Positions 15,570 through 25,058 of a stretch of DNA of 64,000 nucleotides are shown here, piece by piece. A program made the translations under genes and the position numbers. Positions within the stretch are counted from its first letter, which is position 1. Every line of letters starts with the position of its first letter. Origin of the DNA: Alteribacillus sp041949975 (GTDB taxonomy: Bacteria; Bacillota; Bacilli; Bacillales; Marinococcaceae); contig NZ_JBHFQG010000010.1 in assembly GCF_041949975.1 (NCBI RefSeq), forward strand, positions 46,468-110,467, in the 5' to 3' direction. A model generated the notes under the pieces. It ran no database searches. It had not been told where the DNA came from and was given only the letters and a program-made list of their open reading frames with translations.

Positions 15570-16646
15570 TTATAAGTTATTATAGACTGAAACTAATTGT
15601 CTAGCTATTCTTTCAGGTAAGTGATATTTTTCAGCGTATTTACGACTTTTTATACCAGTCTCATAACGGAGTTTGGGATTTATCAAAAGTTTAGATAAAA
15701 CTGACTCAATTGTATGAGGATTAGCAGAAATAATTGGCAAGTCTGTTGGATATTTAGATTTGAGGTCATCTCTTATATAAGTGATGACTGGTTTTCCAAA
15801 AAGCATATTTTCGATGGAAACAGTTCCATAGGAGCCCAATCGGAGCTGATCTACTATAATATCGGCTTTTTTGTAATTATTTAATGCTTCTTCATTCGTC
15901 ATTCCTTCAATTAGGACAAAATCAAACTTTATTGACTTTTTAAGATTTTCGACGGCTTGTAAAATGAACTCTGTTCCTTTTACACCACGATGGGTTGGGG
16001 CATGTACGACGATTGGTCTTTTGTTATGAATATTAGGATAAGCAGGGCTGATTAAATTTTGGTTAACAGAAGCTTTCACCAAGTAAATTTTTCTGAAGTA
16101 TCCATTAATGTATTCCAATAATTCATGATCTGCTACAATGGCTGAATCCACAAACTTTGAAACCGTATGAAGTCTTGACAAGATTAATTTTTCATTTGTT
16201 TGTTTCACTATCGCAAACGGATTATTTTTTTTTGCTACAGATAAACGCCTTATTTGTGTTCCCCAATAGTTCATCACCATTTTTTTTCCCATGGAGCGTA
16301 GTAAAGGCAAATCAGAATAAGAATATCCTGTAAAAGTTTGACCAAAATGGAAATGAAAAATATCATATTTAGATGCACAATTTTGGGCAAACTTTAACAT
16401 TACTTTTTCTCTGTTGGCTTTTGGAATATTTCTTATTGGTGAAGGGATATCGGTTGGATATTTATATGCTGATTCATAATAATCACAAAAAGAAGCGTTT
16501 GCCCCAATTAGTTTAAGAGCATTTGCTTGTGTACTCATTTGTCCAGCTGCATTATATGGAAGGTGTAATATTTTACCAATCTTATTAGGGTTTATTCGCC
16601 CCATGGCAGGTTTAGGTTCCACCACAACACTTCTTATTTTAGCCAT
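15570..16646 (-). CDS. GT-B glycosyltransferase (family-4-like)
   Basis: This 358-aa protein has a HFHFGQTF segment (about 120), MNYWGTQIR, and the C-terminal glycosyltransferase-1 domain with HAPTHRGVKGTEFILQAV (about 230) and LGSYGTVSIENMLFGKPVITYI, where the usual ExxxxGxP motif is ENMLFGKP. The start MAKIRS at 16646 has GCGAGG upstream and is preferred to in-frame starts 5' of it. A weak sigma-E-like promoter (ATATA, 14 nt, CATATGTT; -10 at 16686-16693) lies upstream. It is transcribed against the genes on both sides. Confidence 0.8.
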   Translation of the reverse strand: MAKIRSVVVEPKPAMGRINPNKIGKILHLPYNAAGQMSTQANALKLIGANASFCDYYESAYKYPTDIPSPIRNIPKANREKVMLKFAQNCASKYDIFHFHFGQTFTGYSYSDLPLLRSMGKKMVMNYWGTQIRRLSVAKKNNPFAIVKQTNEKLILSRLHTVSKFVDSAIVADHELLEYINGYFRKIYLVKASVNQNLISPAYPNIHNKRPIVVHAPTHRGVKGTEFILQAVENLKKSIKFDFVLIEGMTNEEALNNYKKADIIVDQLRLGSYGTVSIENMLFGKPVITYIRDDLKSKYPTDLPIISANPHTIESVLSKLLINPKLRYETGIKSRKYAEKYHLPERIARQLVSVYNNL

Positions 16647-16917
16647 AAAAAAACCTCGCTTTTCAAAAAATCTATTCTCCTCCGCAACATATGCTAACAC
16701 ATATGTTTATATACGCTTTTTTTTGAAAGAAAGTTAATATGTGGTGTTTTTGCGAGAATTAACAGGCTAAACCCTTACCTACACAATTATTCCTTTTAAA
16801 ACGTAGTATAAAAGAGTATTGATGAAAAAACGCATAGCAAATGTACCAAGTGCTCACAATGTATTTATATTATATTTATTAGCTAATGAAAACAAGATAA
16901 ATTAAAGGGTGGTAGGG

Positions 16918-17892
16918 TTGGAAGAAATATTAAAACAATTAAAAAATGAAACAATTTTTATTACTGGTGGAGCCGGTTTTATTGGATCGACGTTAGCTGG
17001 ACGGTTATTACCAAATAACAAAGTGATTATCTATGATAATTTAAAAAGAAATTCAATTAAAGATAAATCATTTGCCAAACATAAAAATTTGAAATTAATA
17101 AACGGAGATATTTTAGATTTAAAATATTTAAAAGAAAGTATAAAAGGATCGACTAATATAATACATTGTGCTGGAATAACAGGGGTTGACACGGTAATTA
17201 AGAGTCCAGTTTCAACAATGCAAGTCAATATTGTTGGCTCTTCAAATGTATTAGAAGCTGCCTCAAGCCTGAACCATTGTAAGCGAGTTATTTGTTTCAG
17301 TACTAGTGAAGTGTTTGGAAAGGTTGCATTTCAATCTGAAGAATCCAGCTCAGCAGTTTTAGGAGCTGTAGGTGAAGCGCGTTGGACATATGCAGTTAGT
17401 AAGTTATCTGTTGAGCACCTGGCATATGCTTACTTTAAAGAAAAAGGTTTGCCAACTGTTACAGTAAGGCCATTCAATGTATACGGTCCCGGACAGATTG
17501 GTGAAGGAGCATTACGTACTTTTATCATAAGGGCGTTAAATAATCAGGATCTTCTTATTCATGGAGATGGTACTCAAATAAGAGCATGGTGTTACGTTGA
17601 TGATATGATTGAAGCTGTAATTCGTTGTATGGTGTCATCTAAAGCAATTGGAGAATCATTTAATATAGGCAATGCGAGAACTATTACAACTATATATGGG
17701 ATGGCAAATATAGTAACAAGGGTCTTAAATTCAAACTCAAAAATAGTGCATATTCCAAAAACATCAGCTGATATAGAGCTTAGAATTCCAAAAATTGAAA
17801 AAGCTGATAAGCTTATTGGTTTTAAAGCAAAAATTGATTTAGAGGAAGGCATTAAGAGAACTGCTGAGTTCTTCCGGGGGGAAAACTTATGA
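16918..17892 (+). CDS. NAD-dependent epimerase/dehydratase (nucleotide-sugar SDR)
   Basis: The 324-aa extended SDR has TIFITGGAGFIGSTLAGRLL (GxxGxxG), the catalytic Ser in CFSTSEVFG, YAVSK with catalytic Tyr and Lys (about 160-164), and VRPFNVYGPGQIGEGAL, typical of UDP-sugar epimerases, 4,6-dehydratases and UDP-glucuronate decarboxylases. The TTG at 16918 is chosen because GGGTGG ends five bases before it. It overlaps the following aminotransferase by 4 bp (ATGA). The reaction cannot be fixed from sequence; followed by aminotransferase and acetyltransferase, a keto-sugar-forming or C4-epimerising step is likely. Confidence 0.8.
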   Translation: MEEILKQLKNETIFITGGAGFIGSTLAGRLLPNNKVIIYDNLKRNSIKDKSFAKHKNLKLINGDILDLKYLKESIKGSTNIIHCAGITGVDTVIKSPVSTMQVNIVGSSNVLEAASSLNHCKRVICFSTSEVFGKVAFQSEESSSAVLGAVGEARWTYAVSKLSVEHLAYAYFKEKGLPTVTVRPFNVYGPGQIGEGALRTFIIRALNNQDLLIHGDGTQIRAWCYVDDMIEAVIRCMVSSKAIGESFNIGNARTITTIYGMANIVTRVLNSNSKIVHIPKTSADIELRIPKIEKADKLIGFKAKIDLEEGIKRTAEFFRGENL

Positions 17893-19007
17893 TTCAATTG
17901 TCCAAACCCATTGTTACCGATGAAGAAATAGAGATGGTTAATAAGGTATTACGGAGCGGAATGTTTGTTCAAAGTGAACACGTTCAACTTTTTGAAAAAT
18001 CACTAGGAGAATTTATGGGTGTTAATAAAGTGCTTGCAGTATCAAGCGGTACAGCTGCATTACATTTAAGTTTGCAGGCATTAGGTATTAAGGAAGGAAA
18101 TGCAGTTTTTCTCCCAGCTTTTACGTTTCCTGCAACAGCTAATGTTGTTGAATTACAAAGAGCAAGACCAATCCTAGTTGATGTGGAGGAGGAAACCTAT
18201 AATATAGACCCAAAAAAGCTGGAAAAATCTATATTAGATTGGAAAGGGCCTGAAACGCCCAAGGCAATTATAATTGTACATCAATTTGGTGCACCATGTA
18301 ATATGACAAAAATATCTTCTATAGCTAAAAAATATGGATTATTTCTGATTGAAGATGCTGCCTGCGCTTTAGGGACGAAATGGCAAGGAAAACACGCCGG
18401 AACTTTTGGTGATGTTGGTTGTTTTTCGTGGCATCCTAGAAAGTCTATTACCACGGGTGAAGGCGGAGCAGTGGTAGTAAAAGATGATAATCTAAATAAA
18501 CAATTATTATTATTAAAAAACCATGGCTTGGATAAATCATCTGAAGGAAATGTAAATTTAATATTACCCGGGTTCAATTATAGATTAACAGAATTTCAAG
18601 CTGCCTTAGGAAATGAGCAATTAAAAAAATTTAATTATTGGATAGAAAAAAGAAAAACCTTAGTTGAATATTATAACGAGTTTTTTAAAAATGTTTCTAA
18701 TATACAATTGCCCAAAAAAATTTCTGGGCACGCCTGGCAGACATTCATGATTGTAATAAAACGTCAAACGTCCCAAAGTAAACTTATTGCTGAAATGAGA
18801 AAGAAGAATGTAGAAATTAATATTGGGTCTCATGCTTTACACATGTTAGATTTTTATGAAAAAAAATATAAATATAATATAAATGATTTTCCAGTATCAA
18901 AACAGTTATACCGGCAAGGAATTGCTTTACCATTATATCCTGGTTTAGAAAAAAAAGATATTCATTATATTTGCTCCTCATTTAAAGAAATCTTAAATCG
19001 ATCCTGA
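17889..19007 (+). CDS. DegT/DnrJ/EryC1 sugar aminotransferase
   Basis: The 372-aa PLP enzyme has AVSSGTAALHLSLQALGIK (about 54-72), LPAFTFPATANVV, EDAACALGTKWQGKHAG and the lysine motif SWHPRKSITTGEGG (Lys about 187). The HPRKxITTGEGG form is typical of PglE/PseC/DesV-like 4-amino-sugar aminotransferases. ATG 17889 overlaps the epimerase stop. With the PglD-like acetyltransferase downstream, an N-acetylated amino sugar nucleotide is the likely product. Confidence 0.85.
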   Translation: MIQLSKPIVTDEEIEMVNKVLRSGMFVQSEHVQLFEKSLGEFMGVNKVLAVSSGTAALHLSLQALGIKEGNAVFLPAFTFPATANVVELQRARPILVDVEEETYNIDPKKLEKSILDWKGPETPKAIIIVHQFGAPCNMTKISSIAKKYGLFLIEDAACALGTKWQGKHAGTFGDVGCFSWHPRKSITTGEGGAVVVKDDNLNKQLLLLKNHGLDKSSEGNVNLILPGFNYRLTEFQAALGNEQLKKFNYWIEKRKTLVEYYNEFFKNVSNIQLPKKISGHAWQTFMIVIKRQTSQSKLIAEMRKKNVEINIGSHALHMLDFYEKKYKYNINDFPVSKQLYRQGIALPLYPGLEKKDIHYICSSFKEILNRS

Positions 19008-19056
19008 AGTTAAAGTAATATCTTCATTTATTTTTTTTGCGGGGAGAGATGAGTGT

Positions 19057-19722
19057 ATGAAAAAGATAATTATCTTCGGTACTGGTGGAAATTGTATAGA
19101 TATCTTAGATTCTATACAAGATATTAATAAAGAAAAACTAACCTATGAATGCGTAGGATTTTTAGATGATAATAAAGCTGTTTGGGGTAAGAGCCTTTAT
19201 GGAGTAGAAGTCTTGGGTCCGCTATGCAAAGCTGAAGAATTTAAAAACACTTGTTATTTTGTCAACGGAATCGGAAGCGTAAGCAATTATTTTAAAAAAG
19301 AAAAGATTATTGCTAAATCAAAAGTTCCGTTAAGTCGTTTTGAAACTATTATTCATCCATCAGCTAATGTTTCTAACATGGCTTCTATTGGAAAAGGGAC
19401 TGTAATATTACAGTCAGCCACCATAGCAGCAAATGCTTCTATAAGTAACCATGTCATAATTTTACCTAATTCAGTCGTTAGTCATGATAGTATTATTAAT
19501 GACTTTTCTTGTATAACTGGAGGCGTTTGCATTTCTGGTGGGGTTGTAATAGGGGAATCTTGTTATTTGGGGACTAATAGTTCAATAATGAACAACGTAA
19601 AAATAGGTAGAAATTCATTAATTGGCATGGGTAGTGTAGTACTTGAGAATGTGAAAGAAAACAGCATTATGGTAGGTGATCCAGCAAGAATTTTAAGAAA
19701 ATTAAATAATAAAAATGAATAA
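19057..19722 (+). CDS. PglD/NeuD-type sugar acyltransferase
   Basis: The 221-aa protein has an N-terminal Rossmann-like domain (KKIIIFGTGGNCIDILDSI) that binds the sugar nucleotide and a C-terminal left-handed beta-helix of hexapeptide repeats (IHPSANVSNMASIGKGTVI) ending VVGDPARIL-like (MVGDPARILRKL). This two-part build is specific to the NeuD/PglD/EpsM group, which N- or O-acetylates amino sugars using acetyl-CoA. It follows the aminotransferase by 49 bp with GGGGAGAG before the start. Together with the two upstream genes it completes a three-step nucleotide-sugar module. Confidence 0.85.
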   Translation: MKKIIIFGTGGNCIDILDSIQDINKEKLTYECVGFLDDNKAVWGKSLYGVEVLGPLCKAEEFKNTCYFVNGIGSVSNYFKKEKIIAKSKVPLSRFETIIHPSANVSNMASIGKGTVILQSATIAANASISNHVIILPNSVVSHDSIINDFSCITGGVCISGGVVIGESCYLGTNSSIMNNVKIGRNSLIGMGSVVLENVKENSIMVGDPARILRKLNNKNE

Positions 19723-19751
19723 TTACAGATACTAAATTAAGACTTAGGAAA

Positions 19752-20633
19752 TTAAAAAGAGATATTGAATTTATTAAAATACCAAGAGTCATCGTGCTTT
19801 CTTTTTCTGAAATAAGCATTTCTTTGATTTAATATACCTGTTTTTATCACCATTTTTTCAATTTGTAATGAGTCACTATTTTTAATGAGTTTTTTACACT
19901 TTTTTATGCGGAATTGATTAAAGTGAGAATAAGCCATTCTCATTAAATTATAGTATATATGTTCATTGCTTAATTGATAGGGGTGGGATTTTCTAAATAC
20001 ATGTAACACTTTCACATTGGAAAGTACGCTGCATTTATAACCAAACAACCAAAGCTTTATAGACAGCTCTATATCTTCATATCCCCAAGTTTTAAATCCA
20101 GTTTCAAAACCTCCTACCTCATTAAAGGTAGAGGTTGAAATAATAAAGCATCCGCCTGGTATTACAGCCGTTTCTGTTAAATTTAAATGCTTTTTATTCC
20201 ATTTTATTACAAGGTTTGATTTAAGGGTCTGTCCGTATCCGATAGATGATGGATTGTGTACATCTGCAATACCGGGACATATCACATCGGTTTTACCGGA
20301 TTTTAAGGGTTCCAGTAACTTGTCGATCCATAAATTAGTAAAAAACAAATGAGCATCACAAAATGCCAGGTATTTTCCTCGTGCGTGTTTTGCTCCCAAA
20401 TTTCGGGCGTTTGCCGCGCCGATTCCCTCTGTTCTTATAAGTTTAATTTTTTTACGTTTTGAATAGACCTTAATAAAATCACAGCATCCATCAATGGAGC
20501 CATCATCCACTACTATAACTTCATAATTGTAATTTGAATGGACAGAAAAGAGTGAATCAAGAGTATTTTTGACATTTTTTCCTTCATTTTTTACTGGAAA
20601 AATAATAGAGATTTCAGGTGAGAGTGTGCTCAT
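19752..20633 (-). CDS. Family-2 glycosyltransferase
   Basis: This 293-aa GT-A enzyme opens EISIIFPVKNEGKNVKNTLDSL, has VVDDGSIDGCCDFI (about 40), AANARNLGAKHARGKYLAFCDAHLFF with the metal-binding DAH, and GGFETGFKTWGYEDIELSIKLW (about 180), the WGxEDxEL motif of mucin-type and galactosyltransferase-like GT2 enzymes. The start has AAAAAGGAGCG upstream. A CATATGATG hexamer pair with an AC 16 nt earlier (minus strand) resembles a sigma-K promoter with one mismatch. It is convergent with the acetyltransferase gene and marks the right edge of the glycan locus. Confidence 0.85.
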   Translation of the reverse strand: MSTLSPEISIIFPVKNEGKNVKNTLDSLFSVHSNYNYEVIVVDDGSIDGCCDFIKVYSKRKKIKLIRTEGIGAANARNLGAKHARGKYLAFCDAHLFFTNLWIDKLLEPLKSGKTDVICPGIADVHNPSSIGYGQTLKSNLVIKWNKKHLNLTETAVIPGGCFIISTSTFNEVGGFETGFKTWGYEDIELSIKLWLFGYKCSVLSNVKVLHVFRKSHPYQLSNEHIYYNLMRMAYSHFNQFRIKKCKKLIKNSDSLQIEKMVIKTGILNQRNAYFRKRKHDDSWYFNKFNISF

Positions 20634-20738
20634 TAAAGTACGCTCCTTTTTAGATATTCCTACACATCATATGTAAGCGAAACAGGATTGTGATATTAGG
20701 AAGACTTTAAGACAATAATGAATTTCAGCCAAATATAA

Positions 20739-20764
20739 AAAGAACGGATAAAAAATCCGTTCTT
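20739..20764 (-). terminator. Terminator (minus strand)
   Basis: The AAGAACGGAT/ATCCGTTCTT hairpin, read on the minus strand, is followed by TTTTTATAT. It lies directly downstream of the decayed USP-like gene. Confidence 0.75.
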
Positions 20765-20775
20765 GAAAAAGTAAC

Positions 20776-21604
20776 TTAACTATGAAATTCTCTTTTCAAT
20801 AAAACCTCTTTTGGGAGCTCTGTTCCTGATGTTCCCCGCTCATCCGTTTTACCAGCCTCGGTTGGATAATAAATAATGAAGCTCTCCGGGTTGATATTAG
20901 CAAGCTTTCCAGGTATTATCTCCAGCTCTGGGTGCCAGGCAATGGTGCCTTTTCTGCACTTAATACAACGACCAGGTCATCATCTTTAAGGAAGTACAAG
21001 TAATCGGAATAAATAGTTCCCCAATCCGGAATATCTACGATCGTCATTGGGGGATTGGTTTTTACACCATTTAAATATTTTTCATATTTATCTCCAGTTT
21101 CATCAATGACAAGGCAGACAAGGTGAGCGCCAAGGTCATTGGCCATCATTTTAATGCGGCTCAGTGCTTCTTTGAAACCAACGGAATAATCAATACCTTT
21201 TGGAAGGATTAAGATTATTCGTTTGGTCGTATTCAAAGGGTGGCCGAGCTTTGATACTAATATTTGTTCGTTCGTTTGTTCTATAAAGTTATCAAGAACA
21301 CTGCCAAAGGTTCGGTCCGGGTGAACTTCTTCCACATCCCAGCCGGCAATGACCATGGTGATCCTTTCTTCTGCCATGGCACGAATGATTCCGTTTGAGA
21401 TATTGTGGTCAACCCTTGTTAATAATTTAATAGGCACTTCTGCTCCTGAGGCGTACATGACGGCATGCCCAAGCATTTTTTCTGCATTAGCAATCTCGCT
21501 TTCCGCAGTAGATATTTCTTTCTTGACGACGGTAAGCAGATATAATGGCTGCTCGGCAGAAGTATTTTTACGCAGAACAAACCCCAGATCTAAAGTTTTC
21601 TAAA
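20776..21604 (-). pseudogene. Decayed gene: USP-like tail, probably of a cation/proton antiporter
   Basis: The reading frame is open from a stop at about 21604 without a start or ribosome site: residues such as LDLGFVLRKNTSAEQPLYLL precede the first usable Met. It contains two universal-stress-like halves (GHAVMYASGAEVPIKLLTRV; KRIILILPKGIDYSVGFKEAL). Near 20947 the frame shifts; continuing in another frame gives AWHPELEIIPGKLANINPES and on to FHS at 20779. So it is 5'-truncated and frameshifted. Such tandem USP domains are known as cytoplasmic tails of CPA-type Na+/H+ antiporters; no membrane part is left here. Confidence 0.7.
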
Positions 21605-21772
21605 CAAAAAGTGACGGCAGATTTTGTAAAAAAAAGTCTTTTAAAAAGCTGTATTATGATTGATTTTGAAATAAGCTTGTAACATTATGTGAATATTTCA
21701 CGACACCAATAATAGAAGAAACTTCATGAATTACCACTTCCTATCAAAGCAAAATAGGAGGCGTTTTTTATT

Positions 21773-22527
21773 ATTAAAAAGAAAATAATTCAAGTGTGGA
21801 GTGTATTAATTGTATTGGCTGGCGCGGTTTTTCTTTATTTATCAGGCGCTGGTGGTGCAGCGGGTGAAACAGATTCAGTAAATGAAGAGGAAAAGATGGA
21901 GGAAGGAACAATAGTTGTCAGAGGAGAAGGCAGGGTGAGTGCAACCCCCGATCGAGCTCATATACGTTTGGGAGCGGAAGCTGTTGATGCTTCTGCTGAT
22001 GAAGCTCAAAGTAAAGTGAGCGAGCAAATGAATGCAGTTCGGGATCAGCTTGATGCCTTTGTGGTGAAAGAAGACCATATCCAGACGGCCAATGTTGGTG
22101 TTTATCCTTATCATGAACCTGGACAGGACGGAGACGAACAATTCCGTGCCCAGCATATTTTGGAGATAGAATACAGTGACATTGATAACGTAGGGGAGTT
22201 GCTGGATGCTGCAGCTGAGGCAGGAGCTAATCGGATTGAACAAACCCGTTTTGCCTTGCAGGACGAAACAGAAGCTGAGCAAAAAGCGTTACAAAAAGCT
22301 GTTGAAAAAACAAAAGGGAAGGCTGCTGCCATAGCAGAGAGCGTTGGGAAAGAAAGCGGAGAAGTCCTGCAGATTACTGAAATGAAGCTGAGATGAACTT
22401 TCCAATGCAAGAACGCGCAGAAGAACAATCTGTTGCTGAAGATAGTCCGGAGGCAAATGGGACAGTAGTTGAAGCGGGAGAAATAGAAGTGATACAGCAT
22501 GTGGATGTTGTTTATCAATTAAAATAG
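21773..22527 (+). pseudogene. SIMPL (DUF541) domain protein, frameshifted and lacking a normal start
   Basis: GGAGG at 21757 is followed by ATT ATT AAA AAG rather than ATG; the first standard start in frame (GTG 21794) has no ribosome site. The product has a signal anchor (VWSVLIVLAGAVFLYL), an acidic linker and a SIMPL domain beginning GTIVVRGEGRVSATPDRAHI. The frame stops at 22396, but the domain's last strand continues in the -1 frame from 22393 (PMQERAEEQ, later GEIEVIQHVDVVYQLK) to 22527. Both defects suggest a recently inactivated gene, unless the -1 shift is an assembly error. Confidence 0.75.
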
Positions 22528-22696
22528 TAATTAAAATAGTGTCGAGCTCTCTAAATAGGTCAATGTCATCATCTGGCGTTGGCCTCTTAAACATGTGCTG
22601 AGGTCATGGGTGACGGCTGCTCTATTAAAAAATGGAACCGGTCATGCCTTTGTTGTTTATACTGGATTAGGCCTTTGTCAGCAAAGGAGGAAAAAC

Positions 22697-23191
22697 ATGA
22701 CCGTTGTTCGAAGAGGAACTTATTTTGTATATACCGTGCAGCCGGGAGATACTCTGTACAGCATAGCCAGCAGGCTTGGCAGCAATGTTTCAGGTATTAC
22801 GCTTATAAACGCATTATATCCGCCTTTTACGGATCCAGGGTTGATCTTTCCTGGACAATGGATCATCGTGCCTTATCCATACAATCCTCGCAGTCAAGTT
22901 GTTTATTTTTTGCAGCCAGTAGAGACAGTGCGTTCTGCTGCGGAAAGCTTTGGGCTTTCTGTTAATCAGTTGCTTGAAGCAAATCCCCAGATGGAAGATC
23001 AACATATAGTACAGCCCTTTGATATGGTTGAAGTGCCTGTAAGGGTATATGTTGTCGATACAGGGGATTCCTTGGCCGGTATAAGCAAGCAGCTTGGTGT
23101 TCCCCTGCATAAAATCATTCATATGAATCAAGGCAGACCGGGATTTTCACCTGAAGTCATTTATCCTGGATATGGCTTGTTGGTGCCCTGA
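22697..23191 (+). CDS. Triple LysM protein
   Basis: The 164-aa product consists of three LysM modules: YFVYTVQPGDTLYSIASRLG (about 8-27), VVYFLQPVETVRSAAESFGL (about 72-91) and RVYVVDTGDSLAGISKQLGV (about 118-137), each about 45 residues, spanning almost the entire protein. LysM modules bind the glycan chains of peptidoglycan or chitin. There is no signal peptide, so it resembles small SafA/YaaH-like LysM proteins assembled on spores from the mother cell; that is an inference. The ATG at 22697 follows AAAGGAGG with ideal spacing. Confidence 0.85.
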   Translation: MTVVRRGTYFVYTVQPGDTLYSIASRLGSNVSGITLINALYPPFTDPGLIFPGQWIIVPYPYNPRSQVVYFLQPVETVRSAAESFGLSVNQLLEANPQMEDQHIVQPFDMVEVPVRVYVVDTGDSLAGISKQLGVPLHKIIHMNQGRPGFSPEVIYPGYGLLVP

Positions 23192-23228
23192 CAGGGGATA
23201 TGTTTATCAGAAAGTAAGATCTTTAATT

Positions 23229-23256
23229 TGTGTTAATCAAACGTTTGATTAACACA
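23229..23256. promoter_or_regulatory. 28-bp perfect palindrome
   Basis: TGTGTTAATCAAAC followed by its exact reverse complement, with AACGTT at the centre. It sits between the convergent LysM gene and sugar-transport operon. There is no loop and only short T tracts, so it may be a bidirectional terminator or an operator of a LacI-type protein. Confidence 0.6.
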
Positions 23257-23274
23257 TTTGTTTGTATTAACTCC

Positions 23275-24102
23275 CTATTTATCTCCTCTAAAAGACAGGC
23301 CTTTCAAAAAGAAAGAATTAAAGAAGATATAGAGTACCAGGACTGGAAGTGTAAATACCATCGATGCGGCCATAATATAGTTCCAATACGTTACAAATTG
23401 GGATTGAAATTGATTAATGCCGACAGTTAACGTGTACATGGAATCGTCTGACATAACAATAAGAGGACGCATAAAGTCATTCCATAATGACATAAATACA
23501 AAAATTGCCTGTGCCCCCAGAGCAGCTTTTGCCATTGGCATCACAATGCGGAAAAAGGTGCCAATTTTACTTAGTCCGTCGATCGCGGCTGCTTCTTCTA
23601 CTTCTCTCGGGAAATTAATGAAAAACTGCCTCATCATAAAGATAAACGTAGCGTTAACCATTCCAGGAACAATCATACCCTGATAACTGTTCAGCCATTC
23701 AAGTTCTCTTAAGATCAAGTAGTTCGGTATCATAGTGACCTGAAACGGAATCATCAGCACAGCTAGGACAATAATAAACAGCGGAGTACGCCCAGGAAAG
23801 CTGAGACGTGCTAAAGCATAACCGGCCATGGAGTTAAAAATTAAGTTTAACAGAGTTGCTCCAACGGCAATAACGAGGCTGTTCATCAGCCACCTTATAA
23901 AAAGAGCTTCTTCGGTGAAAATAGTTTTATAGTTTTCTAGCGTGAAGTTTTCCGGTATAAAATTTATCCCGCCCGTTAATATTTCATTTAAAGGTTTAAA
24001 GGATGACGTAAGCGCCCATAAAAAAGGAATAACCGTAATGATCGCATAGGCGCTCAGTATGCCGTACATTATCACACGTTTTATAGAAACTTTCTTTGTC
24101 AT
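23275..24102 (-). CDS. Carbohydrate ABC transporter permease (MalG/LacG type)
   Basis: The 275-aa protein has six membrane segments and the EAA loop EEAAAIDGLSKIGTFFRIVMP (about 185-205) that contacts the ATPase. The MYGILSAYAIITVIPFLWALTSSFKP N-terminus is typical of the CUT1 family MalG half. It is the last gene of the operon, 17 bp after the partner permease. No ATPase gene is encoded here, so a shared MsmX-type ATPase encoded elsewhere probably drives uptake. Confidence 0.9.
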   Translation of the reverse strand: MTKKVSIKRVIMYGILSAYAIITVIPFLWALTSSFKPLNEILTGGINFIPENFTLENYKTIFTEEALFIRWLMNSLVIAVGATLLNLIFNSMAGYALARLSFPGRTPLFIIVLAVLMIPFQVTMIPNYLILRELEWLNSYQGMIVPGMVNATFIFMMRQFFINFPREVEEAAAIDGLSKIGTFFRIVMPMAKAALGAQAIFVFMSLWNDFMRPLIVMSDDSMYTLTVGINQFQSQFVTYWNYIMAASMVFTLPVLVLYIFFNSFFLKGLSFRGDK

Positions 24103-24119
24103 TTAAAGGTACCTCCTTA

Positions 24120-25022
24120 TCAATATACTTGTTCCTCTTTCTGCAGCTTTCGCTGAATTAAAGTAGCTGCGAGAATAATCAGTGCCAGAACAAAGGCAAG
24201 CGCAGCAGCATAGCCCATTTGATCATAGGAGTTAAAAGCATATTGATAAATAAGCAGCACTACGGTAAGCGTTGAGTTATTAGGTCCGCCTGATCCGCCT
24301 GAAAATATGTACGTTTGGTCGAAAAGCTGGAAGGTTCCAATCAGGCTCATAATAATGGTAAATCCAGTAACAGGACGAAGCATCGGTACGGTTACATTCC
24401 AAAATTTTTGAATCGGACCGGCACCATCCAGTTCGGCTGCTTCATATAAAGAGTCCGGAATATCTTGAAGAGCGGCTAAATAAATGACCATAAAAAACGG
24501 AGCTGTTGCCCAAATGTTCATAATCATAATAGAGATGAGAGCTACATTCGGATCTTCAAGCCAGTTATAAGTCGGCAAACCAACAGAATGTAAAATCGTA
24601 TTTATAAAACCATCAGGCTGATACATCCACATAAAAATCATGGCTAATACGGCCGAAGAGGTTAAAGTGGGAAGAAAAAAGACGACACGAAAGAACCTCT
24701 CTCCTTTTAATCCTGCATTTAAGGAAGCGGCCAGAACCAATGCCAGAATGGTTTGTGCCGGGACAACGACCGCAACGTAAAAAGCAGTGTTCCATAATGA
24801 AATATGGGCTCGTTCGTCATTAGCAATTCTTGAAAAATTATCAAATCCTACGAAATCAAAACGGGTATTTCCTAACAATTGGACTTCATGAAAGGAAAGA
24901 TAAATTGCAAAAAGGATAGGAGCAAGGGTAAACAGCCCAATGGTAAAAATAGTAGGGGACATGAAAAAATACCCTTGGCCGGCTTCTTTTAATTTCTTTG
25001 ATGTCCATTTTCGCTTCGCCAT
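24120..25022 (-). CDS. Carbohydrate ABC transporter permease (MalF type)
   Basis: The 300-aa CUT1 permease has six membrane segments and the EAA motif EAAELDGAGPIQKFWNVTVPML (about 198-220). The start ATG at 25022 has GAAAGGAGTT upstream. It should pair with the MalG-type protein and receive an oligosaccharide from the lipoprotein encoded upstream. The 303-bp gap to that gene is occupied by a MITE-like element. Confidence 0.9.
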   Translation of the reverse strand: MAKRKWTSKKLKEAGQGYFFMSPTIFTIGLFTLAPILFAIYLSFHEVQLLGNTRFDFVGFDNFSRIANDERAHISLWNTAFYVAVVVPAQTILALVLAASLNAGLKGERFFRVVFFLPTLTSSAVLAMIFMWMYQPDGFINTILHSVGLPTYNWLEDPNVALISIMIMNIWATAPFFMVIYLAALQDIPDSLYEAAELDGAGPIQKFWNVTVPMLRPVTGFTIIMSLIGTFQLFDQTYIFSGGSGGPNNSTLTVVLLIYQYAFNSYDQMGYAAALAFVLALIILAATLIQRKLQKEEQVY

Positions 25023-25058
25023 ATAGAAAGAACTCCTTTCCAGACAGGGATATTTTTG

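Noticed and set aside
7074..20633. Prophage or integrated mobile island around the glycan locus
   Set aside because: No integrase, phage structural gene, tRNA end or direct-repeat attachment site was found; only composition and mosaic order suggest transfer.
22289..22594. Minus-strand frame over the SIMPL gene's 3' end
   Set aside because: It is antisense to the frameshifted SIMPL domain and no start signal is present.
23230..23430. Plus-strand frame starting in the palindrome
   Set aside because: Most of it is antisense to the conserved MalG-type permease gene.
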